From Lindgomyces ingoldianus (taxonomy: Eukaryota > Ascomycota > Dothideomycetes > Pleosporales > Lindgomycetaceae), in contig NW_022985212.1 in the NCBI RefSeq assembly GCF_010093535.1, positions 50,379 through 68,826 of the forward strand: DNA of 18,448 nt, written 5' to 3'. The position numbers were made by a program, and so were the translations under genes. Under the pieces are notes generated by a model that saw only the letters and a list, made by a program, of their open reading frames with translations, ran no database searches and was not told the DNA's origin. Below, piece after piece: positions 9,060-17,690 of this stretch (positions within the stretch are counted from its first letter, which is position 1; every line of letters begins with the position of its first letter).

Positions 9060-10110
9060 GTCTAGGCAGTAAAATTAAGTCCTATGTATAGTAAAAACTT
9101 TTTAAGGGCTTATATATTTATTATCTAGCTTCTTTTTTAGCTAGAAGGTAGTAATATTCTTAGTGCTAAAGTATACCTAGTCTCTTACTAAGTATATTTT
9201 ATGTTTATATGTTTTATTATGCTATTACTTCTAGTACTTTTACACTATTTTAAGGTGTTTAGCTAGCTTTTACCTAGTCTAGGCTAGTTTATTACTATTT
9301 TAGAGTGCTTATAAAGAAATACTAGCTTTCTTTGCTTATTTTAGCACGTTTATAGACAGTAAATCCTTCCTATAGACAGCCTAGAATAGCAATATCCCTA
9401 TAAAGCTATAAATAGTGTTGTTATAAGCATATTCTATGTTAGAAAAAATCTTTGCCTAGTTATCTTACTTATAGTTATAGTATATTTAGAGATACTACTT
9501 TAATGTTTAGTTTTAGCGCTTAGTCTAGCTATTAGTTTATAAGTAAAAAGTAGTAAAGAAAAGTCTTTTTATTCCTAAGTAAGCTATAAACATCTTTTAA
9601 TAAGTAGACATAAATAAGGCTCTTTAGTCTATTATAATAAAAAAGGGGGGGCTATAAAGTTTTAAAATTTTCTGCTTAAAGGTCTTAGCTAAGGCTGCTG
9701 CCTTTAAGGTGCTCTTACTAGAAATATAGTAAGCTATTTTAAAAAAATAATTAACTATAACTAGAATACTATTATAGCTCCTTTTATTTAACTAGCTAGG
9801 TAGTAGCTCTGTAATAAAATCTATAGAGATATCCTCCTAGATCCTAGAGAGGACTAGGAGGGGCTAGAGTTCCCTGTACAGGGCATGTTAAGGGGATTTC
9901 GCGCGTTAGTAGGCCTAGCATGTGCTAAGGTAGTCTTTAGCGTATTGCTGTATACCTAGCTAATAAAAGTCTCTTTATACTTAATAAAAAGTTTTGCTAA
10001 ATTTAAAATAGCCTACTAAAAGATAGTTATAGTAAGCTTAGAAAGCTTAAATTTTTACTTTTTTAAGTATATAAGTCTTTTTTTTATAAGTAAAAAGTTT
10101 TTTCTTTTCT
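9060..10110 (-). pseudogene. pol: Integrase of element 2
   Basis: Minus-strand order is as follows. An N-terminal His2Cys2 region at about 10035-9895 is recognised from surrounding residues such as QQYAKDYLSTC. The core EDISIDFITEL has its first catalytic Asp intact at 9819-9821. NSILVIVNYFFKIAYYI follows, then IIID with the second Asp intact (9627-9629) and RALFMST, then TNS-stop-TKR, equivalent to TDGQTER, in which Asp is Asn and the catalytic Glu is Lys. Next come AYNNTIYSFIGILLFQAVY and the C-terminal module FSTKNITTF...KKLDNKYISPLK (GPF/Y type). The enzyme inserts cDNA into the genome. Stops are mainly TAA/TAG; loss of the catalytic Glu alone would inactivate it. Confidence 0.92.
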
Positions 10111-10439
10111 TCTAACTACTTGCCTGCCTAGTCTAGTTAGTTCTTTACATCTTTTTTTTAGGCTTTTTTTACGCCTTTAGCGTGCAGATCTTTCTTAAGC
10201 CCCTTTATAATTACTCTTGTTAAAGAGCTTTTTAGGCTTTAGGTTTTATCTACTATTTTAGCAGTACTTAAGGCTTTTATCTTAGTTGCTTAAGTAACAG
10301 CTGCTATTTCTAGCTGTCCTAGGCCCTCCTAGGGTAATCTTGCCTTGTCTAGCTTTAGTTTACGCTGCAGATTATAAAGTGCCTACTTCTATAATCTTAG
10401 GCTGTTTTTATTATTACTTTTTTTACTTTTTTTATAATT

Positions 10440-10990
10440 AGGCTTTTTTAAGGGCTTGTTAGTAGGGTTAGTCTTACCTAGTTAATAATAAATTTAAAAG
10501 TTAAAAGTAGCTACTTACTTTACTTACTAAGCCTACCTTCTAGTTAAGGTCTTAGTAGTTATAAACTCTTAGAGGTTAGCGTAGTCTATTAAGAGTTTTA
10601 TTATGTAGGTAGCTCTTTCTAAATAGTAGCGCTAGTGTTTAAAGCCTTTTACTATAGCAAGTAGCTTACTATTATAGGTGTTGTAGTTACATTCTACTAC
10701 TGTTATTTTACACAAGAAAAAGGCTATAAGGTGCTACTAGTTCTTTTCTGCCCTATCTAGCCTAGGCTAGCTTAGAATTCCTAAAATTGCATATTTTAAG
10801 GCATTAGTTTTAACCTAGTAGTACAGGTTAGAATTAAAATGTACTAGTAGTAGTTTTTTAGTAAATCTACTTTTTAGTTTATTAAAAGTAGACACTGCTT
10901 AGAGACTTAGCGCTAAGAGAATAAACTTTTTTTTATATTACTAATAGCCTTTTTTAGCTAAACCTTAAAGTTATTAAGTAAGCTAGTGTA
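10440..10990 (-). pseudogene. pol: RNase H of element 2
   Basis: On the minus strand the frame reads KSRFTKKLLLVHFNSNL, a TDAS-equivalent segment now degraded, ALKYAILGILS, then TVVECNYNTYNSKLLAIV (family CNYDTYDKELLAIV), YLERATYIIKLLIDYANL (YLEG..I.VLTDH.NL), EFITTKTLTRR and YYLGKTNPTNKPLKKPNY. The last is close to the canonical YRPGKxNPADAxSRRPDY end of Gypsy RNase H. It would remove template RNA during reverse transcription. Several Asp codons are Asn. It follows RT directly and precedes integrase. Confidence 0.9.
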
Positions 10991-10999
10991 AAAGAGTAG

Positions 11000-11700
11000 T
11001 AATCTATAAAAATTCTTTTATAAAGTGTTAGTAGTAGTTAGTAAACCCTAAAAAGATCTAGATCTTCTTTATAGTTCTAAAGATTAGCTACTTTTAAATA
11101 GCTTTAACTTAGTCTTCTTTTATCTAGACCTCTTTTAAAGTAATAATAAAGCCTAGGTACTCTACTTTATTTATGTAAAATTTGCATTTTAAGAGCTTAG
11201 CATATAGCTTATGCTAAAAGAGCCTAGATAGAACTAAGTAAATATACTTTTTATACTTAACTTTATTTTAAAAGTAGATAAGTATATTATCTAAGTAAAT
11301 AATACAACATATATTAAAAAAGTTTAATAGTGTAAAGTTAATATAACTTTAGAAGACTACTAAGGCGTTTATAAGTCTAAAGAGCATTATAGTGTATTTA
11401 AAATAGCTATAGTAGGTCTAAAAGGTAGTCTTCTACTTGTCCCCTTTTTTAATCTAAATGCAGTAGTAGGTGTTATGTAGGTCTAGTTTAAAGTAGATTT
11501 TAGCATAGCCTAATTAATCTAAAGATTCTTTAATTAATAAGAAAAAGTGTTAGTTTTTTACTATAATAGTGTTAAGGCTTTAGTAGTTTATATAAAGTTA
11601 AAGTGTTTTATCCTTCTTTTTTATAAATAAAATAGGGGCCCCTGCCTTTAACATTAAGCAGTGTATCTATCTCTGTTCTAGGTTTATCTAGATATACTTT
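11000..11700 (-). pseudogene. pol: Reverse transcriptase of element 2
   Basis: Minus-strand motifs in order are: APILFIKKKDKTL (APVLFVKKKDGSLR), YINY-stop-SLNTIIVKN (VDYRGLNAITVKN), LLIKESLD, YFKLDLHNTYYCI (TKLDLR.AYH.I, first catalytic Asp retained, about 11480-11490), and YLDNILIYF (YLDDILIYS, about 11280-11300) with one catalytic Asp retained and the next changed to Asn. Stops such as the TAG after YINY replace Trp/Gln/Arg-type codons. It is a clear Ty3/Gypsy RT, less mutated than that of element 1. Confidence 0.94.
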
Positions 11701-11999
11701 TATAAGACTTCTACCTTAGTAGTAAAGAGACTATAAAAGAGGCTGTATAAAAGTTTTTTTTTTTTATTTAAGTTAATTATAAGCTTATGTGGGCTATAGT
11801 TAAGCAAAAAGAAGGTGTTATGTTCTAAGAATACTTTTTAAAACTCCTCTAAGTATGCTAACAGCAGCCTAGGCTCCTTTAAAGTTAGTTAAGATATGCA
11901 AGTAATTACTATTATAAACACATTATTATTAAAGTTTATTAGTATCTTTATAAATACTTTTAAGCTATTTAGACTAATCTTCTTATAAAGTTAGCAGTG

Positions 12000-12340
12000 T
12001 TTTTAGAAATAGACTATCTTATGCATAAAGTTAGAAGTTAGGTTTTATTCTTCTAGCTAGAGCATGCCTAATATTATACTGTAACTAGAGATTTTTATTA
12101 TAAAAAAAGTAAATTTACTTACTTAAGACTACTTTTTACTATCTTTAATATAGTAAAAGATGTTAGCCCTTTTTATAACCTTTAATAGCTGTTCTTTTAG
12201 GGATATAAAGGAGCCTAGGTCTACTAGGTTAACTACTACACCTGCTTGTTTAGTAAAGTCTTAATTTAAGAAGTTTACCTCTGCTCTAAAGTCTATTATA
12301 GCTTAGTAGTAGTAAAAGAAGGTTAAACTCTTAACAGCTT
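12000..12340 (-). pseudogene. pol: Aspartic protease of element 2
   Basis: The minus strand at about 12302-12267 reads AIIDFRAEVNFL, aligning with the retropepsin motif A-L-I-D-S-G-A-E-V-N-F. The catalytic Asp is kept, while Ser-Gly has become Phe-Arg. Some 70-80 residues on, SIILGM followed by LEE matches the ILGMPWLE C-terminal segment (12050-12080). It would process the polyprotein and sits between the zinc knuckle and RT, as expected. Confidence 0.82.
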
Positions 12341-12469
12341 TTAAAAAAGATATAAGTGTTACTTTTATAGCACTAGGCCTAGCTTTCTAGGTACTTACTG
12401 CTACTACTTTCTGCCCCTTTAAGTATTTTACCTAGCCTATAAGACGTAGGGGGGGGTGTCCTAGGGCGT

Positions 12470-13560
12470 AGCTTTTCTTGCTAGGTTGTCCTTTTTAAAA
12501 AAGTAGTTTCTCTACATGTAGCTTTACTTATAATAGTTATAGCAGCCTTTTTTTTTTAGTTTTTAGCTTTTTATGCCCTTTTAGCTTTTAACTTTTAGAG
12601 CCTAGTAGCTATAAAGTTATAAGGCTTTATATTATTTTTTTAGTGTTAGTTACTTTAAAGTTTTTTATAACTTGCCTAGCTTTTTAAGAGGTGTTCTACT
12701 TCTTTTAAGGGCCTCTTACTACCTCTACAGTTCTCTCCTGCCTAGAGGACCTGCTAGTGCTAGTTAGCCTTTATCTTTAATTTAAGAAAACTACTTTACA
12801 CTCTTAGTTAAAAGTCTAGCCTATACTACACTTTTCTATTTAAAGTAGAAAAAAAGTTATGTATTAAGTTCTAATTTAAGTTATTTAGAGCTTTAATAAG
12901 GTTAATATCCTCTTACTAGGTATTAAAATAGTTAAAAAGTTTAGTAAAAGTTTAACTTTTTTAATTTATATTTTTAATTTTTTACTTAGCTAAATTTTTT
13001 TTTTTTTAGGTATGTGTAAGAAAGCTTAATAGCGTTTCTTTTATAAAGCCTTAGTGTAATTAGGTTAGGTAGTTAACTGTAGGGATTACACATACTACCC
13101 TATTCTAATAGTTGCAGGGGTCCTCCCCTAGGTAGCGCTAGCAGAACTCTACCTATAATGCTGCATTTAAGAAGACTAAGGGGTTTTAGATGTATTTCTT
13201 ACAGCTTTTAATATATGCTTATAGTTACTTATAAAACTTTTTTTTAAACTTTAAAGGTTAGTTAGGCTTAGGCAACTATAGCCTAAAAAGAGTGCCCACA
13301 GGAGCAGCTGTCCTAGGTGGGAATAATAAGGGTTAGCTAGTAGCTGTCTATAGGGGGGCTGCTAGCCCTAGCCCTACAGGGGTTAGGTTATTATAAAGGG
13401 AGTTATAAGGCCTTTAAAAGAATTATAATGTTTCTTTTAATTAGTCTTTTTAAAGTTATTTTAGTTTTCTTTTTTTTTTTTTACTTCTTTTTTTAGTTTT
13501 TTTTATTAGATCTTAGTATTTAGTTAAGTAATATTACTTATTATAATCTCTTTTAAGAGT
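12470..13560 (-). pseudogene. gag: Gag region of element 2 with C-terminal zinc knuckle
   Basis: This region lies between the 5' LTR/leader and the protease on the minus strand. Its 3' end (12547-12512) shows a nucleocapsid zinc knuckle with exact CCHC spacing, in which position 1 is Cys but positions 4, 9 and 14 are all Tyr. TGT/TGC to TAT/TAC and CAT/CAC to TAT/TAC are single RIP-type changes. The rest is Lys/Gln-rich and broken by TAA/TAG; the start codon cannot be assigned. The product would coat and package the element RNA. Confidence 0.72.
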
Positions 13561-13730
13561 GTCTTAGCCTAGGTAAAGAGGTCTAAGAGTAGCAGTCTTT
13601 AGAGGGGTTGCGCAGATGTCCCTTCTTTGTTAGGTAGTCTGTCTGTAGAGGGAGTCTGTAAGTCTTGTACAACGCTAGCTTAGGTAGCAACAGTTATGCT
13701 AGGTATTATTAAGTAGGTAAAGGATTATAT

Positions 13731-14103
13731 TATAAAAAATAGAGTATACACTTTATAATTAAAAGGTGTATTAACTAATAAAAGTGTAACTGTAACATAG
13801 AAGTATAATTAGTACTTGCTTAATTTCTAAAGTGATTTTTTGCTATCTAAAGAGGGCTTCTACAACTAGCTATATACTTCTCTAGAGAGCCAGGCACAGC
13901 AGCGCGGGTAGGGACAGATCTAGTATGCTGTAGGTCCAGTTTAAAGTCTTACCTGTCTAGGATGCCCGGCTTTTTAGGCGAGGTAGGCATTATTTAGGAA
14001 GTGTAGGGTTAACAGCACAGTTTAGGAGTTGTCCAGGACTGCCTAGTGCAGTCTAGGCCAGTCTACGACAGCCTAGGAAACACCTGGATAGCCGGTCGTT
14101 ACA
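13731..14103 (-). repeat. 5' LTR of element 2 (right copy, 373 bp)
   Basis: Read on the minus strand it starts TGTAACGACCGGCTATCCAG at 14103. Its plus-strand right part (about 13850-14103) retains CpA, TpG and CpG steps, while the left part (13731-13850) is heavily mutated, the mirror image of the copy at 6419-6791. The LTR would carry the promoter. No TGG-type primer-binding site is visible on the minus strand just inside it (13730 and below). Confidence 0.95.
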
Positions 14104-14108
14104 AATTT
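14104..14108. repeat. Target site duplication AATTT, right copy of element 2
   Basis: Exact partner of 6414-6418; interrupted element 1 pol resumes after it. Confidence 0.88.
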
Positions 14109-14640
14109 ATTCTAAAATTCTTTATATAGTAAAACTAATTATTACACTTTAAAGTTTTACTACTTTTTTTATATAGACTTTAGAGTGTAATCTAGCTTTT
14201 AAAAAGCTAAAGTTTAAGCTACTAAAAATACCTACACTTTACTATGTTAACTTTATGTTATAAACTAAAATTAAAACTAACACTTTTAATAAAGTAGTAG
14301 TAGAAGTCCTATCTTAGAAACATGCTAATAGAAATTAGTGCTCTATTTTATTCTATAGTAAGGTCTTATCTAGTTTAGAGCTAAACTAGGAAATATATAA
14401 CAAAAAGCTAAGCTTATATTAGTAATAATAAGCACTCTAGTATATACTAATTATTAGTTATTAAAGTATTTTATAATAATAAAAGTGCTAAATGCTTATT
14501 AGGTCTATTAAGCTAAAAAGTTAGCTTAGTATTACTTCTAAATTAAGTACACTCTTTGTAAGAATAACACTAGAGCAGACATTTTTAGCTATTATAAATA
14601 AGATGTAGAAAATTTAAAAGCAGCTTAAACTAATAACTAG
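14109..14640 (+). pseudogene. pol: Connection and RNase H of element 1, resuming after element 2
   Basis: Directly after the duplication the frame reads SKILYIVKLIITL and then ECNLAFKKLKFKLLKIPTLY (family ECQ.AFE.LK..L..AP.L), KTNTFNKVVVEVLS (ETDAS....GGVLSQ, with Glu/Asp changed to Lys/Asn), LFYSKVLSSLELN (FFSRKLSPAE.NY), EIYNKKLSLY, and in a shifted frame YFIIIKVLNAY and NNTRADIFS (N.RADALSR). The RNase H would degrade the RNA strand during reverse transcription; its catalytic acids are lost. The reading phase changes inside this domain (between about 14350 and 14467), showing at least one small indel in addition to RIP. Confidence 0.9.
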
Positions 14641-14880
14641 TTAAAAGTCCTACTTAGACTACACTAACTTTACCCTTAAATTAATAAGGAATTAGCCTAG
14701 TACTATATTACTTAAACAATAACTTAAGCAACTTTACTAAATATTATAAAAAAACTAGACTAAGTTATGTTTTTAAATTTTTTAAAATTAATTAATATAT
14801 TACTTTAAAAGAATTAAGCCTTTTTTACGCAGAAGTAAAAACTCTTACTTTACTATTATTAAATAAGAAATAGACTACTT
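14641..14880 (+). pseudogene. pol: RNase H - integrase linker of element 1
   Basis: This continues pol between the RNase H end and the integrase zinc-binding region. It is A/T-rich with no motif of its own. Confidence 0.5.
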
Positions 14881-15990
14881 TTTTATGCTAACTATTTATG
14901 TGTTCTAGTAGACTTACTGCTGTGTACTTAACTTATCTAAGAAGTCTATAATTAAGTATCTTTAGCACACTCTAGTGCTACTAAGACTTATTAGTTACTG
15001 TTCTAAAAGTACTACTAAAAGGGCATAGAGGCTACTTATAAATAATATATATAAAATTACCTTCCCTATTATAAAGCTTATTTAAAATAGACCTAAACTC
15101 TAGAGTTTATTTACTTCTTTTTAATTCTTAATTAACTAATGCAGCATTTATGTATTAATTTTAAGAATTTTTTAAAAATAAGTTTAGTTATAACTAGATT
15201 ATAGTTATAATTAATTATATATTTAAATAAGCTATTTCTATTCCTTACTACAAAATAATTAACACCTAAGGAATAGCTACTTTATTTATATAATAAGTGT
15301 ACTATTTTAGCTACACACCTAAAACTATTATCTTTAACTAGAGACCTTAGTTTATATCTAGTTTCTAGTCTAAATTTTGTTAAATTTTAGGCATAAAAGT
15401 TAAGCTTTTTACTGCCTATTATAAAAAAACAGATAGCTAAATAAAGATTATAAATAAGTATATTAATTAAAAACTAAGGCCTTTTATATTTTTTTACTAA
15501 AATAACTAGAGTTCCTTACTGCCTTTAATTAATTAGGCTTAAATAACCTTACTTTATGTAATAATTAAAATGTCTTTATATTAAGTCTTATATAGCTTTA
15601 AACTATGTTAAAGCTAGAACTAGAAACATTCTACAGAACCTATTACAGCTATAGATAAGCTACATTATAAGGATGCTCTAGTATTAGCAACCTACATGCA
15701 CGCAGCCTAGGCGTTAGCTAAGTCTTATATAGAGAAGGCCTAGAATTAGATGCAAACTGTAGTTAACTGCTACTACTAACTAGTTAACTAGAAGGTTAGC
15801 AACATAGTCTACCTAGACACTAAGAACCTAGCTGTCTAAAAACCTAGCTAAAAACTATCTAAATAATAAAAAGGCCTCTTTAAAGTACTTAAATAAGTTA
15901 GAAACTTATACTGCTTAAAGCTACTTTTAAAGTTAAAAATACATAACATTTTTACACTAAACATGCTTTATAAAGACCCTTAAAATCTAC
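14881..15990 (+). pseudogene. pol: Integrase of element 1
   Basis: The zinc-binding part reads SATKTY, TAG, LLF, ... KGIEATYK, with NYLPYYKAY standing for the Cys-x2-Cys pair (both now Tyr). The core keeps the family framework, but all three catalytic acids are gone: CINFK (Asp to Asn at 15157), TIIFN (Asp to Asn at 15336) and TDS-stop-IK (Glu to Lys at 15444). Next come LLPLIN, KDALVLATYMHAA and the C-terminal module VYLDTKNLAV...LFKVLKQVGNLYYLKLPLKLKIHNIF, matching V.L...N......KL...GPF.V......Y.L.LP..L.IH.VF. A one-base deletion near 15173 moves the frame. It would integrate cDNA; this copy is dead by stops, frameshift and active-site loss. Confidence 0.93.
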
Positions 15991-16019
15991 TTTTAAAACA
16001 AGAACCTCTAAAACCCCCT

Positions 16020-16300
16020 AGAATTACTATTAATAGAGTAGAGAAGTAAAAAGTAGAAGAAATACTTACTAGTAAGCTTTACTAAAAAATGCTTAAGTAC
16101 TAGGTAAAATAAGTAAAACATAACCCTAATCTAGTCTAGTATAAGGCTTTAAATTTTATAAAGTCTTTTTATAAACTAAAGGCTTTTTATAATAAGTATT
16201 TAAATTAGCTAGGACCTTTAAAAGCCTTATGTAAGTAAATTAAGGCTTTTAAAGCTAGTATAAAAGGCATAGATTACTTAGTAAATAATAAAGTATAAAA
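16020..16300 (+). pseudogene. pol: Chromodomain and C-terminal tail of element 1 pol
   Basis: In frame with the integrase C-terminus, KVEEILTSKLY (about 16051-16083) is followed by LKY, TAG, VK, TAG, VKHNPNL and YKALNFIKSFYKLKAFYNKY, then LGPLKALCK. This is the chromodomain layout of a large fungal Gypsy group: (V)EEIL.S(K/R)(L).....YxVKW.G......W(Y/E)...F..SP..L..FH...P..PGPP..L. The TAG after VK replaces the cage Trp. The module would tether the integration complex to heterochromatin. The frame then runs out near 16299. Confidence 0.85.
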
Positions 16301-16363
16301 GTAAAAAGTAAATTTATAGTTATACATAATAGTATTATAACTTTATAGACATTACACTAGGGA

Positions 16364-16387
16364 TGTCTAACAGCAAGCTGTTAGACA
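16364..16387. repeat. Perfect 11-bp hairpin next to a pyrimidine tract
   Basis: TGTCTAACAGC and GCTGTTAGACA are perfect inverted arms separated by AA. The arms keep their CpA and TpG steps although everything around is RIP-mutated. CCTCTAGACTC and a long T/C-rich tract (16397-16460) follow, and TCTAGACTCTTTTT recurs at about 16454. The element sits just after the pol frame of element 1. It may be a structured RNA signal at the end of pol; function is unknown. Confidence 0.8.
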
Positions 16388-16509
16388 CCTCTAGACTCTT
16401 TTTTTTCTTTTTTTTTACTTTTCTTTGTTTTTTTTCTTCTCTTCTCTCTTCTTTCTAGACTCTTTTTAAACCCCCTTTACTTTATTCTTAACTACCTAAG
16501 ACTGCTGTA

Positions 16510-17398
16510 ATGTCTGCTTAAAGGTTAACTACTAGAGCTTTTAAGGCTAAAACTTAATAAAGCAGCTTAGTGTTTTAGTAGAATAAGGCTACCTAAACAC
16601 TAGCTGTAGGAAAACTAGCTTTTTAACTCTTTATAACCTGCGCTACTTACGCTAGGTTCTAAGTAAACTTTAAAATAGCTTTAAAGGCCCCCTTTATATT
16701 TTTTTTACTTCCTATGTTTTAGGCTGCTGCTTATAGCTTAAGATAGCTTTAAAAAACTAGAAATTTTTTTTTATAATATAAAAAACCTTACGTGTGTGTT
16801 AGTAAACTATACCCTAGTAGTATTAAACTATATTTATATAAATTTGCATTTTTTATTGTGTAAGGCGTAATATTTACTTTTTTGTAATTTAAAAGACTAA
16901 TAAGAAACTTAACTTAAAGGCTATAAGTAAGAGCATAGGCAGCCTAAAAGTAGGTAACTTAAAACGCCTCTAAAGAGGCTTTAGAAGAGGGGCAGAGCAG
17001 CATAGTAAATTTCTTTAATACTATAATTAGTTAGTAGACTAAGCTATAGGATGTTAGGTGCATAATAATACTTATAAAGTAAAGATTTAGATAATAGCTA
17101 AAAAAGAAACTAATAATATTAACTAGACTATATAAGTAAAGTAAGTAAACACTTATTGCTATAAATAATAAATTTACTATATTAATAATAACTATACTAC
17201 TAGTTACTACTAAATAAAAACATTATAACAAAGGCATTATATTAGTATTAGGTTTTTAGTCTATTTCTTAGTAACAGAAAATTTTAGTTAAGATAGTTAT
17301 ACTTATTATATTCTATCTAAATTAGTTTTAAATTAGTTCTAAATATTTTCTACACACTATAGATAAAGACTATTAGCTTATAAAAAGGGGGGTAGTGT
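16510..17398 (+). pseudogene. Candidate third ORF of element 1 (low confidence)
   Basis: An ATG at 16510 opens a frame that I followed without needing a frameshift to the TAA at the start of the 3' LTR. It is interrupted about thirty times, always by TAA/TAG. If those were Gln/Trp codons it would encode roughly 296 residues, basic, with a central stretch NASKEALEEGQSSIVNF. Caution: TAA/TAG excess and TGA scarcity are general properties of RIP-mutated DNA, so this is not independent proof of coding. No family is recognised. The same interval may simply be 3' untranslated sequence. Confidence 0.25.
17383..17395 (+). other. Polypurine tract of element 1
   Basis: AAAAAGGGGGGTAG occupies the bases just upstream of the 3' LTR start (TGTAATAATT). 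This is the canonical position and composition for the plus-strand primer of a plus-oriented LTR element. Confidence 0.85.
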
Positions 17399-17685
17399 AA
17401 TAATTTTATAAATTGTTCTATCTTAGGTTGCTTAGATCTTATCTAAAGGGTCCCTGTATTAGCTCTAACTATGACTTAACCTAGTCCCTTATAGTTACCT
17501 CTATTCCCTTATGTATTTAGTTGCACCTTGCCCTTGTAGCTAGCTTAGTAGTTTTCTAATATCTTTTTGTACAAGGCCTATAGGTGTTAATGGCATTCCT
17601 AGGTTCAGAGTCCCCACGCACTCCTATATGCCTCTGAGTGGATTCCCACCGCATTCGGACCCATTGTCTTGCCTGCGCCGTTACA
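17396..17685 (+). repeat. 3' LTR of element 1 (290 bp)
   Basis: It runs from TGTAATAATT to GCCGTTACA. Its left half is strongly RIP-mutated, while from about 17600 to the end it keeps C and G bases lost in the 5' copy (for example GAGTGGATTCCCACCGCATTCG against AAGTAGATTCCTACTGCATTTA). The two LTRs differ almost only by transitions. Confidence 0.95.
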
Positions 17686-17690
17686 GAGCA
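17686..17690. repeat. Target site duplication GAGCA, right copy of element 1
   Basis: Exact partner of 2844-2848. Confidence 0.92.

Larger units (their letters stand above)
6419..14103 (-). mobile_element. Element 2: nested Ty3/Gypsy chromovirus, minus strand
   Basis: The element is 7,685 bp with two 373-bp LTRs that align without indels, flanked by AATTT on both sides, inserted into element 1 pol. On the minus strand it carries Gag with a zinc knuckle, protease, RT, RNase H, integrase and chromodomain in the Ty3/Gypsy order. A 2-kb unassigned tail and a purine-rich tract precede the 3' LTR. Domains are easier to read and keep more catalytic residues than in element 1, consistent with a younger insertion or weaker RIP. 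It differs in sequence from element 1 although both LTRs start TGTAACGA. Confidence 0.95.
2849..17685 (+). mobile_element. Element 1: RIP-degraded Ty3/Gypsy chromovirus, interrupted by element 2
   Basis: The element is bounded by two 290-bp LTRs that align without any indel and flanked by exact GAGCA duplications. The interior reads on the plus strand as Gag, protease, RT, RNase H, integrase and chromodomain, which is Ty3/Gypsy (chromovirus) order. A polypurine tract abuts the 3' LTR. Element 2 interrupts it at 6419-14103, leaving about 7.15 kb without the insert. No primer-binding site beginning TGG is visible after the 5' LTR, where sequence is RIP-altered. The copy is non-functional: it has dozens of stops and lost catalytic residues. 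Confidence 0.95.
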
